From Craspedostauros australis (lineage: Eukaryota; Bacillariophyta; Bacillariophyceae; Mastogloiales; Achnanthaceae), in contig JAMXDE010000004.1 of assembly GCA_026770025.1 (NCBI GenBank), positions 248,001 to 312,000 on the forward strand: 64,000 nt of DNA, given 5' to 3'. Under the pieces are notes generated by a model. That model made no database searches and was not told where the DNA came from. It saw nothing but the letters and a program-made list of their open reading frames with translations. Positions 43,458 through 54,534 of this stretch are shown one piece after another. Each line of letters starts with the position of its first letter. Within the stretch, counting starts at the first letter, position 1. The position numbers were made by a program, and so were the translations under genes.

Positions 43458-44204
43458 TGTTAGGAATTGAGGGTACGACTTTGTCGGAATACCCGTAATT
43501 GCCGCACCTCCCAACATTGTTCGTCACAGCTTTGAATATTATTCATCACATGTTCAGAGACTATTCGTCACACCTTTGTATACCATGTCATTATGACTAT
43601 GACTAAGCATACGGACGCGATTGATACCTGTATAACCGCGAGGAGGATAGCCTGTCCTCTGGTAATGTAAGGAAGACACCCACGGCGGATCAGGAGGTCC
43701 CGATACCACGCCAACCATGGCAACCATCCAGACGACGACGTCGATCAGAACAGCATGTCCATGAGCAAGTGACGCACCTTCTTCAGAGGACAGCACATGC
43801 CTCTCCTGCGGACAAGAACATCCGCAGGTTTGGAACATCAGAAAGGATCAGAATATCCGCAGGTTTGGAACATCACCAAAGGTGACATCGATCATGAGAC
43901 GACGGTGCCATGAGAATCAACGACGGAAACATGAGATAGGCAAGTGCTCAAGACTGCAGATCCCTACCACGCAAGCGTAGACAGCTACGACGAGGCAGAG
44001 ACAAGGAAGCAAGAACAGAGCATGATGAACGAAGAGGGAAGCACCTAAGAGACAACAGGACGCCCCGTGTCGCCACCGCGACAGATGCCTGCCATGAAGA
44101 TGAAATCGAAAGAGAAAGTGAGATTGTGCTCACAGTTCTAAAACGGTACAGTTTCTAACAGCAGATTAGAATTTAGTACTAACTATAACCCCGGATTTCC
44201 AACA
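43458..44204 (+). repeat. 5' LTR, Copia family II
   Basis: It starts TGTTAGGAATTGAGGG and ends GATTTCCAACA. A stem-loop can form at 43471-43494 (ggguacgac/gucg…uaccc). It is followed by CGTTTCGAAACG, outside the LTR. Confidence 0.93.
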
Positions 44205-44284
44205 CGTTTCGAAACGTTACGATTGAAATCCTACGTTTCTACCACCATCAACACAGCAACAAACATCCTCTCATCATCATCACC

Positions 44285-47200
44285 ATGACATCCTTCCTAG
44301 GTAAGACTGATCGTTACATGATCATGTTCGACGGCAAGCGGTCCAGCTGGAAAGCTTGGAGTGCGAAGTTCCTGGCCCGCGCCAACCGCAAGGGCTATGG
44401 AGACTTGTATCTCAAGGACATGGGTGATGTGGTTGTGAAGGAAGAACCGTTTGTCCCCTCCTCTGCTGCCCTCCCTGTGAAAGGCAAGAAGAAGGACCAC
44501 GACGAAGCCAAGAAGCCAAGTGCCATGACTCCTAAAGAGGAGGCTGAGTACAAGAAGGCATTGGCGAAGTACGCGTTTGAAGAACTGACCATGGCTATTA
44601 GCCATGAAACCACCGAAGGCAATGTTGCCTTCATGGCTGTGTTGGGATGCAAGAGCAGCGCTTACAAGGGAGGAGACCCACGTAAGGCATGGAAAGCTCT
44701 TGAGCGTATCTACGAGCAGCGCACTGCGCCTATGAAGGCAAAATTGTTGGCGCAGCTCAACGGGATGCGCATGAAGAAGGGAGAACACCCGGACACGTTC
44801 CTCACCGAGATGGAAGTGCTCCGCGGGCGTCTCTCCCACGCCGGCGTCGACTTGGACATGACCCAGTACCACATGCTCGTGCTCAACGCCCTCGCAAGGG
44901 ACTACGAGATGGATGTGAAGCTCATCGAGCTCAAGTTCACTGGCATTGAAGACACGATGTCAATCGAGGACATCCGTGAAGCAGTGAGTGCCACCTACGA
45001 CGCACGTCACATCAAGCAAGGAAGCAACCGCCGCGAGAGCGACACCAAAGAGGAAATGGCTCTCGCCGCCACGGGCGGCTTCAAAGGGTACTGCCGCAAC
45101 TGCGGTGCCTACGGGCACAAGAAGGCAGACTGCCGCTCTCCCCCAAAGAACAAAAACAACAAGGCCTTGAAGAAGAACAACAAGAGAGGTGACACCCCCG
45201 CCAAGAACAAGTTTAACGGAAACTGCAAGTACTGCGGTAAGAAGGGGCACAAGATCCTCGACTGCTTCAAGTTGAAAGCAGCGATGCGAGAAGCCGAGGC
45301 CGCAAACGTGGCGACCGACGGCATGGAGGAAGAGACAGACGTCGCCCTCGTGATGGTCGAAGAACACATGTGGCGGACTACCGAAGACGATGTGGCTGGC
45401 TACGACTCCTTCGTTGAAGTTGACGAGGAGATGTGGTTACCTACCAACGAGAAGGCCGACGACGTTGCCCTAGCCATGATCGAGGAGCCCTTCTGGTTGC
45501 CCGAGGACGACAAGTCCATGGATAGCACGGAAATGATGTGCTTCCTCACCAACGAGTTCGAACTTGATTCGACAGAGGTCAAAAATGTGACCAACCCAAG
45601 ACTCGTAACAACCCAAGAAATTGCGAACATCAAGAAAAACATGAGCAACAACCACGCCATGATGCCTCCCAAAGAGGAGACCACCGAAGACCTCGCCCTC
45701 ACGTCCACCGACGAAGAGATGGCCGACCAAGGCAACGAAGAGCCAAATCAAGGCTCCGAGTGGACAGCGGAAGAGCGGGCGGCCCACCACCCAGGGGTGT
45801 ATGGTCACTACGGACCACCAGCGGTCGCCGCCGAGCGCATCAACCGCGAACTCTTCCCGTCCGACGACGAGTCCACCGAAGACGACGGATTCTTCGACGA
45901 GGTCATCTACGATGAAGACCTCGTCAGCACCGAAGAAGAGTCTACCAACGAAGTGGCGATGGTGATCGGAGCGGAAGACATCTGCAGAGAGCCTGTCTTC
46001 TCGCTCTCCACCAACAAGTCTCCCATCGAGAAGACGATCGAAGCAGCAGGGCGCGCAATGTACCAAGGATGGGCATCGTGCCCACTGTGCTTCAAACAAG
46101 GGTACATCTACTCGTACTGCGTCGATTGTCCAGCCCAGCCCTTCCTCATCGATCTACCGGAAGGAACGGACGTGGTGAAGCCCACAACCCACGAAGAACG
46201 CGATGAACGCCGCGCAAAGCTCGCAAAGGAGGAGTCCCTCGCACTCGCAGTGCGATACTCATTGAGCAACGCCATGCCGGCTGACAGTGTGCGTTCCGAG
46301 CTTGCCTTGCTGTGCTTCGACACAGTGGAGGAGTACAACTCGAGAGACAGACGCAATTGCGCGGATGCTCGCACCCTCTACTTCCTCCTACGCGAAATCG
46401 GGATGATGACTCCGTTCAACGTCATGAAGAACATGCCGTTCATCAACGAAAGGATGGAGAAGGAGCAGTTGCCAGCCATCCACCATGGACTCATCGGGAG
46501 CCTGGCCTCGCGTGGAGCACTCCAAGTCATGTGGAAATACCACCCAGGCCACTACGGAGTCCGCAGCCCGAATGCGTTCCCTGAACTCCCCATCTACAGT
46601 GAGAGAAACCCGCAACCAGACATGGCAATGGTGATCAGTGACATCGACGGCGTCGAAGAACACCGCATCACGCTCGCCCCAGACCGCCATGAGGCAAACA
46701 CTTGGTTGGGCGACTCAGGTGCCTCGTGCCACCTAACCAACAACGACGAGGGGATGACCAACGTGCGCGTGGCCGACCACTCCATCAAGATCGGCAGCGG
46801 TCGCTACATCAAGGCAACAAAGGTGGGCGACAAGCACATGGTGGTAATGCAGAAAAACGGTACCACCGCCACCATCCTCCTCAAGCACGTGAAGTTCGTG
46901 CCCAAATTGTGGGTGAACCTCCTCAGCATCAACAAAGCGCTCGAGAGCGGGTTCAACATCAGCAACCGCGGAGTTGTGATGAGCCTGGAGAAGCGCGGAC
47001 AACGCATTACGTTTGACCGGCTTATGGCTACCCACAGTGGGTTCGTGAGCGGTGTTAACATGATCACCGCCCCTCACCCTCACGATCAAGCCAATGTTGG
47101 CGTGTCCACCCAGACCGCGGTGGACGTCAACCAAATCCATAAAATGTTAGGCCATGTTGACACTTACACGATCTCTCGCACAGCGGGACGATACGGTTGG

Positions 47201-47875
47201 AACGTCACAGGCAAATTGCATGCATGTGTGGACTGTGCCATTGGCAAACAAAGGCAGAAGGCCATGACGAAGAAACTCCAATCACGAGCGAAGGAGGTTG
47301 GTGATCGATTGTTCATTGATACATCAAGTGTCCAGACACACAGCTGCGGACAAGGAAAATATTGGCTCCTAGTCCTCGATGACTACAGTGACTACTGTTG
47401 GAGCTATTTCCTGAAGGAGAAGAGTGAGGTTGGAACAAAAATGATTCTGTTGCTTAAATGGCTCCATGCCAATCAGCAAACACGAGTGAAAATTATCAGA
47501 TGTGACAACGCAGGAGAAAATTATTCCGCGGAGAAGCAACTGCTCGTCGCAGGGTTCGGTCCAACGTTCGAGTACACTGCAGCATCTACGCCGCAACAGA
47601 ACGGTCGCGTGGAAAGAAAATTCGCCACGCTGTACGGGAAAGTCCGAGCCATGCTCAATCACACACACCTGCCGAAAAATGTCCGCGGAAAATTATGGGC
47701 CGAGGCGGCCAGAACCGCTACCCAACTGGAGAATATCATCGGGACGAAAACGAGAGAACCAGCATGCGTGCTGTTCAATAACCGGATCCCAACTTACGTG
47801 GATGGGTTGCGCGTTTTTTGGGGAAATAGGCATGGTGTACATCGGAGGCCGCACGGTAAAGGCGAAGCTGGATGA
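44285..47875 (+). CDS. Gag, protease and integrase part of Copia family II
   Basis: This is a 1196-codon frame from ATG 44285. Gag runs to about 260. CCHC knuckles lie at 270-283 and 314-327. An acidic spacer contains an unusual CxxC-x9-CxxC cluster (C599, C602, C612, C615). Protease DSGAS is at 810-814. Integrase finger residues lie around 952-985; the core has D1012, D1074 and E1110. In the homopolymer run near 47813-47822 (ttttttgggg) the conserved reading (LRVFGEIGMVY) moves to another frame, so the last 18 or so residues of this frame are spurious. One extra base, or a +1 frameshift, would account for it. Confidence 0.88.
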   Translation: MTSFLGKTDRYMIMFDGKRSSWKAWSAKFLARANRKGYGDLYLKDMGDVVVKEEPFVPSSAALPVKGKKKDHDEAKKPSAMTPKEEAEYKKALAKYAFEELTMAISHETTEGNVAFMAVLGCKSSAYKGGDPRKAWKALERIYEQRTAPMKAKLLAQLNGMRMKKGEHPDTFLTEMEVLRGRLSHAGVDLDMTQYHMLVLNALARDYEMDVKLIELKFTGIEDTMSIEDIREAVSATYDARHIKQGSNRRESDTKEEMALAATGGFKGYCRNCGAYGHKKADCRSPPKNKNNKALKKNNKRGDTPAKNKFNGNCKYCGKKGHKILDCFKLKAAMREAEAANVATDGMEEETDVALVMVEEHMWRTTEDDVAGYDSFVEVDEEMWLPTNEKADDVALAMIEEPFWLPEDDKSMDSTEMMCFLTNEFELDSTEVKNVTNPRLVTTQEIANIKKNMSNNHAMMPPKEETTEDLALTSTDEEMADQGNEEPNQGSEWTAEERAAHHPGVYGHYGPPAVAAERINRELFPSDDESTEDDGFFDEVIYDEDLVSTEEESTNEVAMVIGAEDICREPVFSLSTNKSPIEKTIEAAGRAMYQGWASCPLCFKQGYIYSYCVDCPAQPFLIDLPEGTDVVKPTTHEERDERRAKLAKEESLALAVRYSLSNAMPADSVRSELALLCFDTVEEYNSRDRRNCADARTLYFLLREIGMMTPFNVMKNMPFINERMEKEQLPAIHHGLIGSLASRGALQVMWKYHPGHYGVRSPNAFPELPIYSERNPQPDMAMVISDIDGVEEHRITLAPDRHEANTWLGDSGASCHLTNNDEGMTNVRVADHSIKIGSGRYIKATKVGDKHMVVMQKNGTTATILLKHVKFVPKLWVNLLSINKALESGFNISNRGVVMSLEKRGQRITFDRLMATHSGFVSGVNMITAPHPHDQANVGVSTQTAVDVNQIHKMLGHVDTYTISRTAGRYGWNVTGKLHACVDCAIGKQRQKAMTKKLQSRAKEVGDRLFIDTSSVQTHSCGQGKYWLLVLDDYSDYCWSYFLKEKSEVGTKMILLLKWLHANQQTRVKIIRCDNAGENYSAEKQLLVAGFGPTFEYTAASTPQQNGRVERKFATLYGKVRAMLNHTHLPKNVRGKLWAEAARTATQLENIIGTKTREPACVLFNNRIPTYVDGLRVFWGNRHGVHRRPHGKGEAG

Positions 47876-50252
47876 CAGATCCAGACCAGCTATGTTCGTT
47901 GGATACGGCCAGTCACACGCGAAGGGAGTGTATCGAATGCTGAACCTCGCAACAACTAAGATCCTAATCACGAGAGACGTGACATGGATGAATCAGTCAT
48001 ATGGGCAATTCAGAGGTATCGAGAATGCCAACAGATCAATATTGATAGATCTGGAAGATGACGACTCTACATCGGGTATGAAGACTTGACACACAAGAGC
48101 AGCTTGGGAGCGACGATCGGAGACCATCAAAGGCATGGAGACCGACGACGCAGATCGCAGCAGCAGAGCCGGAGAGAAAGAAGATACAGAAGACGCTGCG
48201 CGAGGGCAAGATGACTTGCTCCCCACCCAAGGGGAAAATGAGTCGAACGATAATGACGGCGACGAATTCGGAAGGGACGATGAGGGGAGAGCACATGAAG
48301 AGGCCAAACATGAGCCGGAGCAGACCCCTATCGCAGAACCTGTGCAACGCGTACCAAGGATGGTGAGTGCTCTCGCAGGGTATAACAAAGAACCCATCCC
48401 AGAGGAGGAGCGAGACCTCGAATCGAGCGATGAGTCAGAACCAAATACAGACGAAGGGTACGAGACACCCCAAGAGACTATCGCATCCCCATCGGACACA
48501 GGAGGACCCGACTTCCACGCGGACGGGTCAACATTCAACAGAGATATCGCAGGTATGATGATAGATACACCTCACGGAATGATGAGACTCGACGATATCA
48601 TCACTGCGAACCAAGCATTGAACAACGAACCAAATGAGGATGGGATGGAACTAGCAAGCATTGCTATGCTGCTGGACCCAACCACATTTGAGGACTGCTG
48701 GGACCACGCGGACCCCAGTAAGAGAAAGAAATGGCGAGAAGCCATCAACAAGGAATTCTACGATATGGCCAGAAGGAAAGTATGGGAAAAGATCAAGAAG
48801 GACCGGATGCCGAGGAATCGGCGGTGCGTGAAGACCAAATGGGTCTTCAAGGAAAAGAGAAACGGGGTATTCCGGGCCAGACTCGTGGCATGCGGATACT
48901 CGCAAATCGCAGGAGTCGACTTCTCAGCGCACCACGCACCAGTGATACATGACGCAACCTACCGCATCATGCTCACCATGAAGATGATATTGAAGCTAGA
49001 TAGCATCATCATCGACTTCGAGACAGCATTCCTACACGGTGACCTCGACGAGGAGATCTACATGCAATGCCCAAAAGGCATGAAGCACGAAACCGACGAA
49101 TGTCTGCTGCTCAAGAAAACCATCTACGGACTCGTGCAGAGTGCCAGACAATGGAATAAGAAGCTCGTCGACATCCTATTCAAACTGGGGTTCAGGCAGA
49201 GTGAGGTAGATCCATGCCTACTGATTCGGAATCAGGAAGGGCAACTGCTTTTAATCGGCACCTATGTGGACGATTGTCTCTGCATTGGAGAAAAGCAGGA
49301 ACTGGAGAAGCTCGTGAAGGATATACGAGCGGAACGGTTCGGGGTCAAAGTGGAGGAAGATCTCGAAGACTACCTAAGCTGCAAGATCATATTCAACCAT
49401 GACAAGACGAACTGTTGGGTGAACCAACCACACATCCTCAAGAACATCATCGACACGTTCGGGAGCGATGTGCTGAAACTACAACGATACGGAACACCAG
49501 GAACACCAGGACAGGGCATCCAAAGGAACAGCGATGCACCCAAGGTGGACGAGCAGCGACACAGCCGATACCGAAGCGGAGTAGGCATGCTGCTATACCT
49601 GGTGAAACACTCTCGACCCGACATCGCCAATGCAGTGCGAGAGCTGACCAAAGTATTGGACGGACCAACAGCCTCAGCATACAAGGAGATGCTACGAGTC
49701 ATGAAGTTCGTATGGGACACGAGAGAGTATGGACTGAAGATGAAACCGAGTCCACTGACTAACGATGCATGGAAGATTGCAATATTCACCGACAGCGAAT
49801 TCGCGGGTGATAAGGATAATCGCATCAGCGTAGGAGGGCACATCGTCCTACTACAAGGAGTGCCGATCATATGGAGATCAAAGGCACAACGCAGCGTAAC
49901 ACTCAGCTCGACAGAAGCAGAGTACGTCGCACTGTCAGAAGCAGGGAAAGAAATCCGCTTCGTGACGCAACTGATGAGAGACATCGGATTAAAGATGCAC
50001 AAGCCCGCGGACGTTATGGTCGACAACGTCGGAGCGATCTTCATCGCCTCAAACCCATCGACATCCGCAAGAACAAGGCACATTGACATCCGACATCACT
50101 TCATACGTGAACTCGTCAAAAATGGAGAAGCCGTAACCAAATTCGTGCGATCGGAAGACAACATCGCAGACGGCTTCACAAAGAACACCAAAAAGGAGAT
50201 CTACGACAACCACAAGAATCACTTCATCCAACTGCGGTCTGCAATGGATTAA
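47816..50252 (+). pseudogene. RT and RNase H part of Copia family II, frame-shifted with a stop
   Basis: In the shifted frame, coding resumes at FGEIGMVY, covers the integrase C-terminal part (GYGQSHAKGVYRM) and meets TGA at 48087-48089. The same frame is open again from 48090; the first ATG at 48135 starts a 705-codon frame. That frame has an acidic linker (about 1-180), RT with ACGYSQIAGVDF and YVDD at 377-380, then RNase H with D553, E594 or E596, D630 and D679. It ends at TAA 50250-50252. One frameshift and one stop break an otherwise well-kept gene, so enzyme production from this copy is doubtful. Confidence 0.85.
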
Positions 50253-50326
50253 TGGGAGTAAGGCGAAAGGTGAGAGAGAAGGACGGTGATGATGGGTGTT
50301 ATGTTGTCGATGCGACAATGGAAGGG

Positions 50327-51073
50327 TGTTAGGAATTGAGGGTACGACTTTGTCGGAATACCCGTAATTGCCGCACCTCCCAACATTGTTCGTCACAGCT
50401 TTGAATATTATTCATCACATGTTCAGAGACTATTCGTCACACCTTTGTATACCATGTCATTATGACTATGACTAAGCATACGGACGCGATTGATACCTGT
50501 ATAACCGCGAGGAGGATAGCCTGTCCTCTGGTAATGTAAGGAAGACACCCACGGCGGATCAGGAGGTCCCGATACCACGCCAACCATGGCAACCATCCAG
50601 ACGACGACGTCGATCAGAACAGCATGTCCATGAGCAAGTGACGCACCTTCTTCAGAGGACAGCACATGCCTCTCCTGCGGACAAGAACATCCGCAGGTTT
50701 GGAACATCAGAAAGGATCAGAATATCCGCAGGTTTGGAACATCACCAAAGGTGACATCGATCATGAGACGACGGTGCCATGAGAATCAACGACGGAAACA
50801 TGAGATAGGCAAGTGCTCAAGACTGCAGATCCCTACCACGCAAGCGTAGACAGCTACGACGAGGCAGAGACAAGGAAGCAAGAACAGAGCATGATGAACG
50901 AAGAGGGAAGCACCTAAGAGACAACAGGACGCCCCGTGTCGCCACCGCGACAGATGCCTGCCATGAAGATGAAATCGAAAGAGAAAGTGAGATTGTGCTC
51001 ACAGTTCTAAAACGGTACAGTTTCTAACAGCAGATTAGAATTTAGAACTAACTATAACCCCGGATTTCCAACA
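50327..51073 (+). repeat. 3' LTR, Copia family II
   Basis: This is a near-perfect repeat of 43458-44204. It is preceded by the purine tract aatggaaggg. Confidence 0.93.
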
Positions 51074-51437
51074 CATGTAATCATGTTCTGGGTTCCGAGC
51101 GACTCAACTGTGATAGCGTTTTCGCATAGATGTTTCAGGTTAACCGGTCAACCCTCGTGCTTGGAACACTTCGGTGTTCCGGTCTCCCTTTCGCATCCAT
51201 CGTTCGCCATGCCAGTTCGTCAATCCACTTAAACCATGTCTCACGATTAGTCTGTCCGTCGTCCGTCATACTCTTGACACACAGAGGAGGAGGTCCACAA
51301 TAGACTTGGGAGCGTGTCCGACTTTGATAGATCGGTCAGTCTAATTTTGGTATTATGGGAGGTGCGGCAATCTAGGATAATACGACATAGTTGCACCCTC
51401 GATTCCTGACACATATACTCACATGTACATCTCGACA

Positions 51438-52109
51438 TGCACTCATCACGTTGTCTTCCCTCCAATAGTTTTGTTGGCATAGACATCGCTGAATCACAGG
51501 CATCACCTGGCTCATCTGATTCGATTGGATCACAGTCTTCCATGCTTCACAAGAACAACTTGGATGGTTTCTTTCTCACCTCCTCATCACACATCTCCGA
51601 TCATCTCCGATACCTCTCGGACACATCACTGACACTTCACCGATCCTTTGCTGGTTCATCATCGGTGATCTGTTCACAGGCCATCTCGCTCTTTCGTGAC
51701 ACCTGTCTGTCTCCAGTACTCTTTTCTCATTGGTTGCAACATGGGGGCCGTAGTCGCGTGTATCGTGATGTTGGTCACTGTCGAAATGTGTGACATCAGT
51801 AATTCCCGATTGTACGGGACTGAACCAAAATAGAGTACAGAAACAACAAATACCCCCTACCGTTAACGTGGCAAGCGCATGATCGATCACTCCTGAGCGT
51901 TACAGGAGCACGTTACTTTTGGGACTACGGGGAATTTTGACAGTCACGATTCCAACATCCCTGCCCCCTGCGACATACACGTGTGATTCCCATTCCTGCA
52001 TTGAGGTCACGAACGTCACGGTCCAGTTCGCATTCGGCACGTGGCGTTCTCCACAGCAAGACGCGTGTAGCTCACATTTTCTGTCACAAAGATCCAAAGT
52101 GAGAGGTGC
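51438..52109. other. Unassigned DNA right of the Copia nest
   Basis: No complete gene. On the minus strand at about 51440-51543 a short acidic coding-like piece (MEDCDPIESDEPGDACD) could be part of a retroelement linker. The rest shows no family. It does not continue the LINE that lies left of the nest at 35078. Confidence 0.45.
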
Positions 52110-52836
52110 GGTAATACAGTGTTTCACAATGCTCGATTCCCTACCATTGGGAGGTGCGGCAATTCGGTGTTTCAGAACACCCGATTCCTGAAATTCCTCA
52201 TTGCAAATCTTTTTCATCATGCACATCTCATTGTGTATTCCAGGTGTGTTTGATCATGCTCGTCCATGGTGATTCCCTTCTACACTCCTGCAGTACCTGC
52301 GTGCCAACACCAAGTTGCACTCTGTTCAGATCGGCATCCGTCAACCTTTCAGTGCACTATCTTGTGTTGTTCACTCACTCTTCTCACATGTTCACCGATG
52401 GTCACACTTGGGTCAGAACATGATGTTCTGGCACGATCGACTCAATCCTTCAACAATGTTCCAGCATGCGTTTTATTCTCTTTCGCGGTTCTCTCTCAAT
52501 CACGTAATCATGTTCTGAGTTCTGAGTGAAACAACACTGATGGCGCTTTCGCATAGATGTTTGGTCCACCGGTCAACTTTCGTGTTTAGAACACTTCAGT
52601 GTTCCAGTCTCCCTTTTACATCCATTGTTCGCCATGTCAGTCCGTCAGTCATCACAAACATGTCACACCATTAGTCTGTCCGTTGTCAGTCATACTCTTG
52701 ACACACAGAGGAGGATGACTCACAATCGACTTGGGAGTGTGTCCGACTTTGGTAGATCGACTAGTCTATTCTTGGTATTCTGGGGGGTGCGGCAATCTAA
52801 GTCATCACGACATAGTCGCACCCTCGATTCCTGACA
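52110..52836 (-). repeat. Cluster of truncated inverted family II-like LTR ends
   Basis: The 5' module of these LTRs (complement: cgattcc…, with gaggtgcggyaat) appears three times, ending near 52142, 52192 and at 52836. The last is the largest and parallels the solo LTR at 43000-51411, including the sequence around its insertion site (cacgtaatcatgttctg). The terminus GATTCCTGACA at 52836 directly abuts the duplicated ATPase gene. Confidence 0.75.
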
Positions 52837-54534
52837 TGCGTGTCATGTAAGATAGCAGCGCAGTACTTTCAGAATGCCATCGACCTGATGTCCAACGATC
52901 ACTGGAGCCAACGGCACATGAATCATTCAGTGGAAGTGTACATCGCTGCAGCAGAATGCGCCTTTATCAATGCAGATATGATGATGTTGGAGAAGTACGC
53001 AAAGGCTGTGCAGAACTCCGCGTGCTCCAAGCTGGACAAGCTGCGGGTGTACCATCTGATGATCGGAACGAGCAGAACAGTCAAGCACCGAGATGAGACT
53101 TCGTTCAATCCAATCATGTTTGGATTGAATGTTCTGCGTGGCATGGGATCACGCATACCGGAAGGGAGGAGACGGCAGAAACTTGCCACTCTGAAAGGGC
53201 TCATTGGTCTGTCATCGAAAGTGAAACAGAAATGGGCGCCTGCCTTGCTCCACACTCTGAAGTACACGACAAACAAGGAAGCTCTGGCATACATGATGAC
53301 ATTGGATCGGTTGGTGGATGCTTGTTTTCAGGATAGACCTGATCTCCTGCCTCTGCTGTTGATCGATGGCGTCCGCAAGTCCTTTGAGGTTGGACTGACG
53401 CCGTGGTCTGGCCCAGCGTTTGCTGGCCTGGCCAACCTCGTCCTCGCCCGACTGAACGATGTGCAAACTGCCACAGCATACGCCAACTACGCCGCGACGA
53501 TGGTGGAGTCGATGGAGAATCACGAGGCAAAGAACCGCACTCTCATAGTTGCCAGCTCCAGAGCACTCAGCTGAGATGTGCCATTCTCTCAGCTGCTCAA
53601 GAAATTCTCAGACATTCACGATGCATCAATGTCTGCAGGAGACTTGAACAATGCGATCTGGGCTGCCTTCATGTACACCTACGTTGGGTTGCACACCGGG
53701 CACAACTTGAACGAGGTGTACCAAGATCATCGAATCTACTTGCAACTAACGTATGGTTGCGAACTGGCAAGGCAGGAAGAAAAGCTGAATGTATTCGACA
53801 GTCTTGTTCGCAGATTGCTGGGGCAACCGTACGAACCGAAGAATCAATCCTCGTCGGACAGTCTCCTCCGCAGCAGGCATTCGCAGTCAGCCGGCGAAAG
53901 TGCCAAGGCACTGCGTCACCGTTGCTTGCGGGCGAATACCGAGGTAGTGTACGCGTCGTACATGGCAGACTACGTGACGGCAGCGGATTTGGCAGTCAAG
54001 TACTTCGAAGGAGTCATGAGGCTCTTCATGACTCATGCTGCAAGCATCTTTGCCATATTCTTCGCTGGTTTCAGCTGCTACGCTGCCATTGCGGACTCCG
54101 CCAAGCAACGGGAAAAGAAGAACAAGTATTTCAAGCAGTACAGGAAGCTCGCGCAGAAGTGCCGGGCCAAATTGGAGGAATGGACCTCCCGTGGCTGTCC
54201 CAACACTGCGCATCTTCTCGACCTTGTGAACGCCGAATGGCTGTCATTGAAGGGTGATACGACGTTGGCACTCCAATGCTTCCAGGATTCCATCCGCTCG
54301 TCGGCACGGCGAGGGCAGATCAACATCCAGGCCATCGGCAATGAACGCCTGACCGAGTTCCACATCCGAGACGGAGAGGCGGGTGATGCGCGTTACTATT
54401 TCGAAGAGGCACTGAGATTGAACAAGGAGTGGGGCGCCACAACGAAGGTGAAGGCTTTGGAGGAGCGGTGCGACATGCTTGAGATCTTCAACGACACAAG
54501 CGAGAAGGCAATGGACGCATCCACGTCCGAGTAA
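52837..54534 (+). pseudogene. 5'-truncated, nonsense-bearing copy of the STAND ATPase gene
   Basis: It corresponds to positions 994-2691 with no indel. The 5' part, including the nucleotide-binding fold, is replaced by an LTR. At 53572-53574 a TGA stands where copy 1 has TGG (Trp, 1729-1731). Apart from that stop only about five amino-acid changes are seen over 560 codons, so the copy is young. Frames 52840-53574 and 53578-54534 are its two halves. No start codon of its own is evident. Confidence 0.88.

Larger units (their letters stand above)
43458..51073 (+). mobile_element. Copia family II retrotransposon, full length, pol broken
   Basis: 747-bp LTRs (43458-44204, 50327-51073) flank a gag-pol region. 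One difference between the LTRs was noticed (T versus A near the 3' end), so the insertion is recent. Flanking hexamers CATGTA lie at 43452-43457 and 51074-51079. A related LTR near 52508 shows the empty site as cacgta. Confidence 0.93.
43000..51411 (-). repeat. Solo LTR (family II-like) inside the family I LTR, itself interrupted
   Basis: On the plus strand it begins TGTGGGAAATCCGG and ends GATTCCTGACA, i.e. an inverted LTR of a relative of family II. It is flanked by CATATA at 42994-42999 and 51412-51417; uninterrupted family I LTRs have CATATA once here. A complete family II element (43458-51073) sits inside it. The two LTR parts are 43000-43457 and about 51080-51411. Confidence 0.85.
35079..51437 (-). 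mobile_element. Copia family I retrotransposon, split by nested insertions
   Basis: The left LTR is 35079-35870, the coding region 35891-42142, and the right LTR 42225-42999 plus 51412-51437. The right LTR is interrupted by 43000-51411. The element lies on the minus strand, so the right LTR is its 5' LTR. The LTRs differ by roughly 4% by eye. Flanks (ccgtag on the left, tgcact on the right) do not match, so no target-site duplication is visible. Confidence 0.88.
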
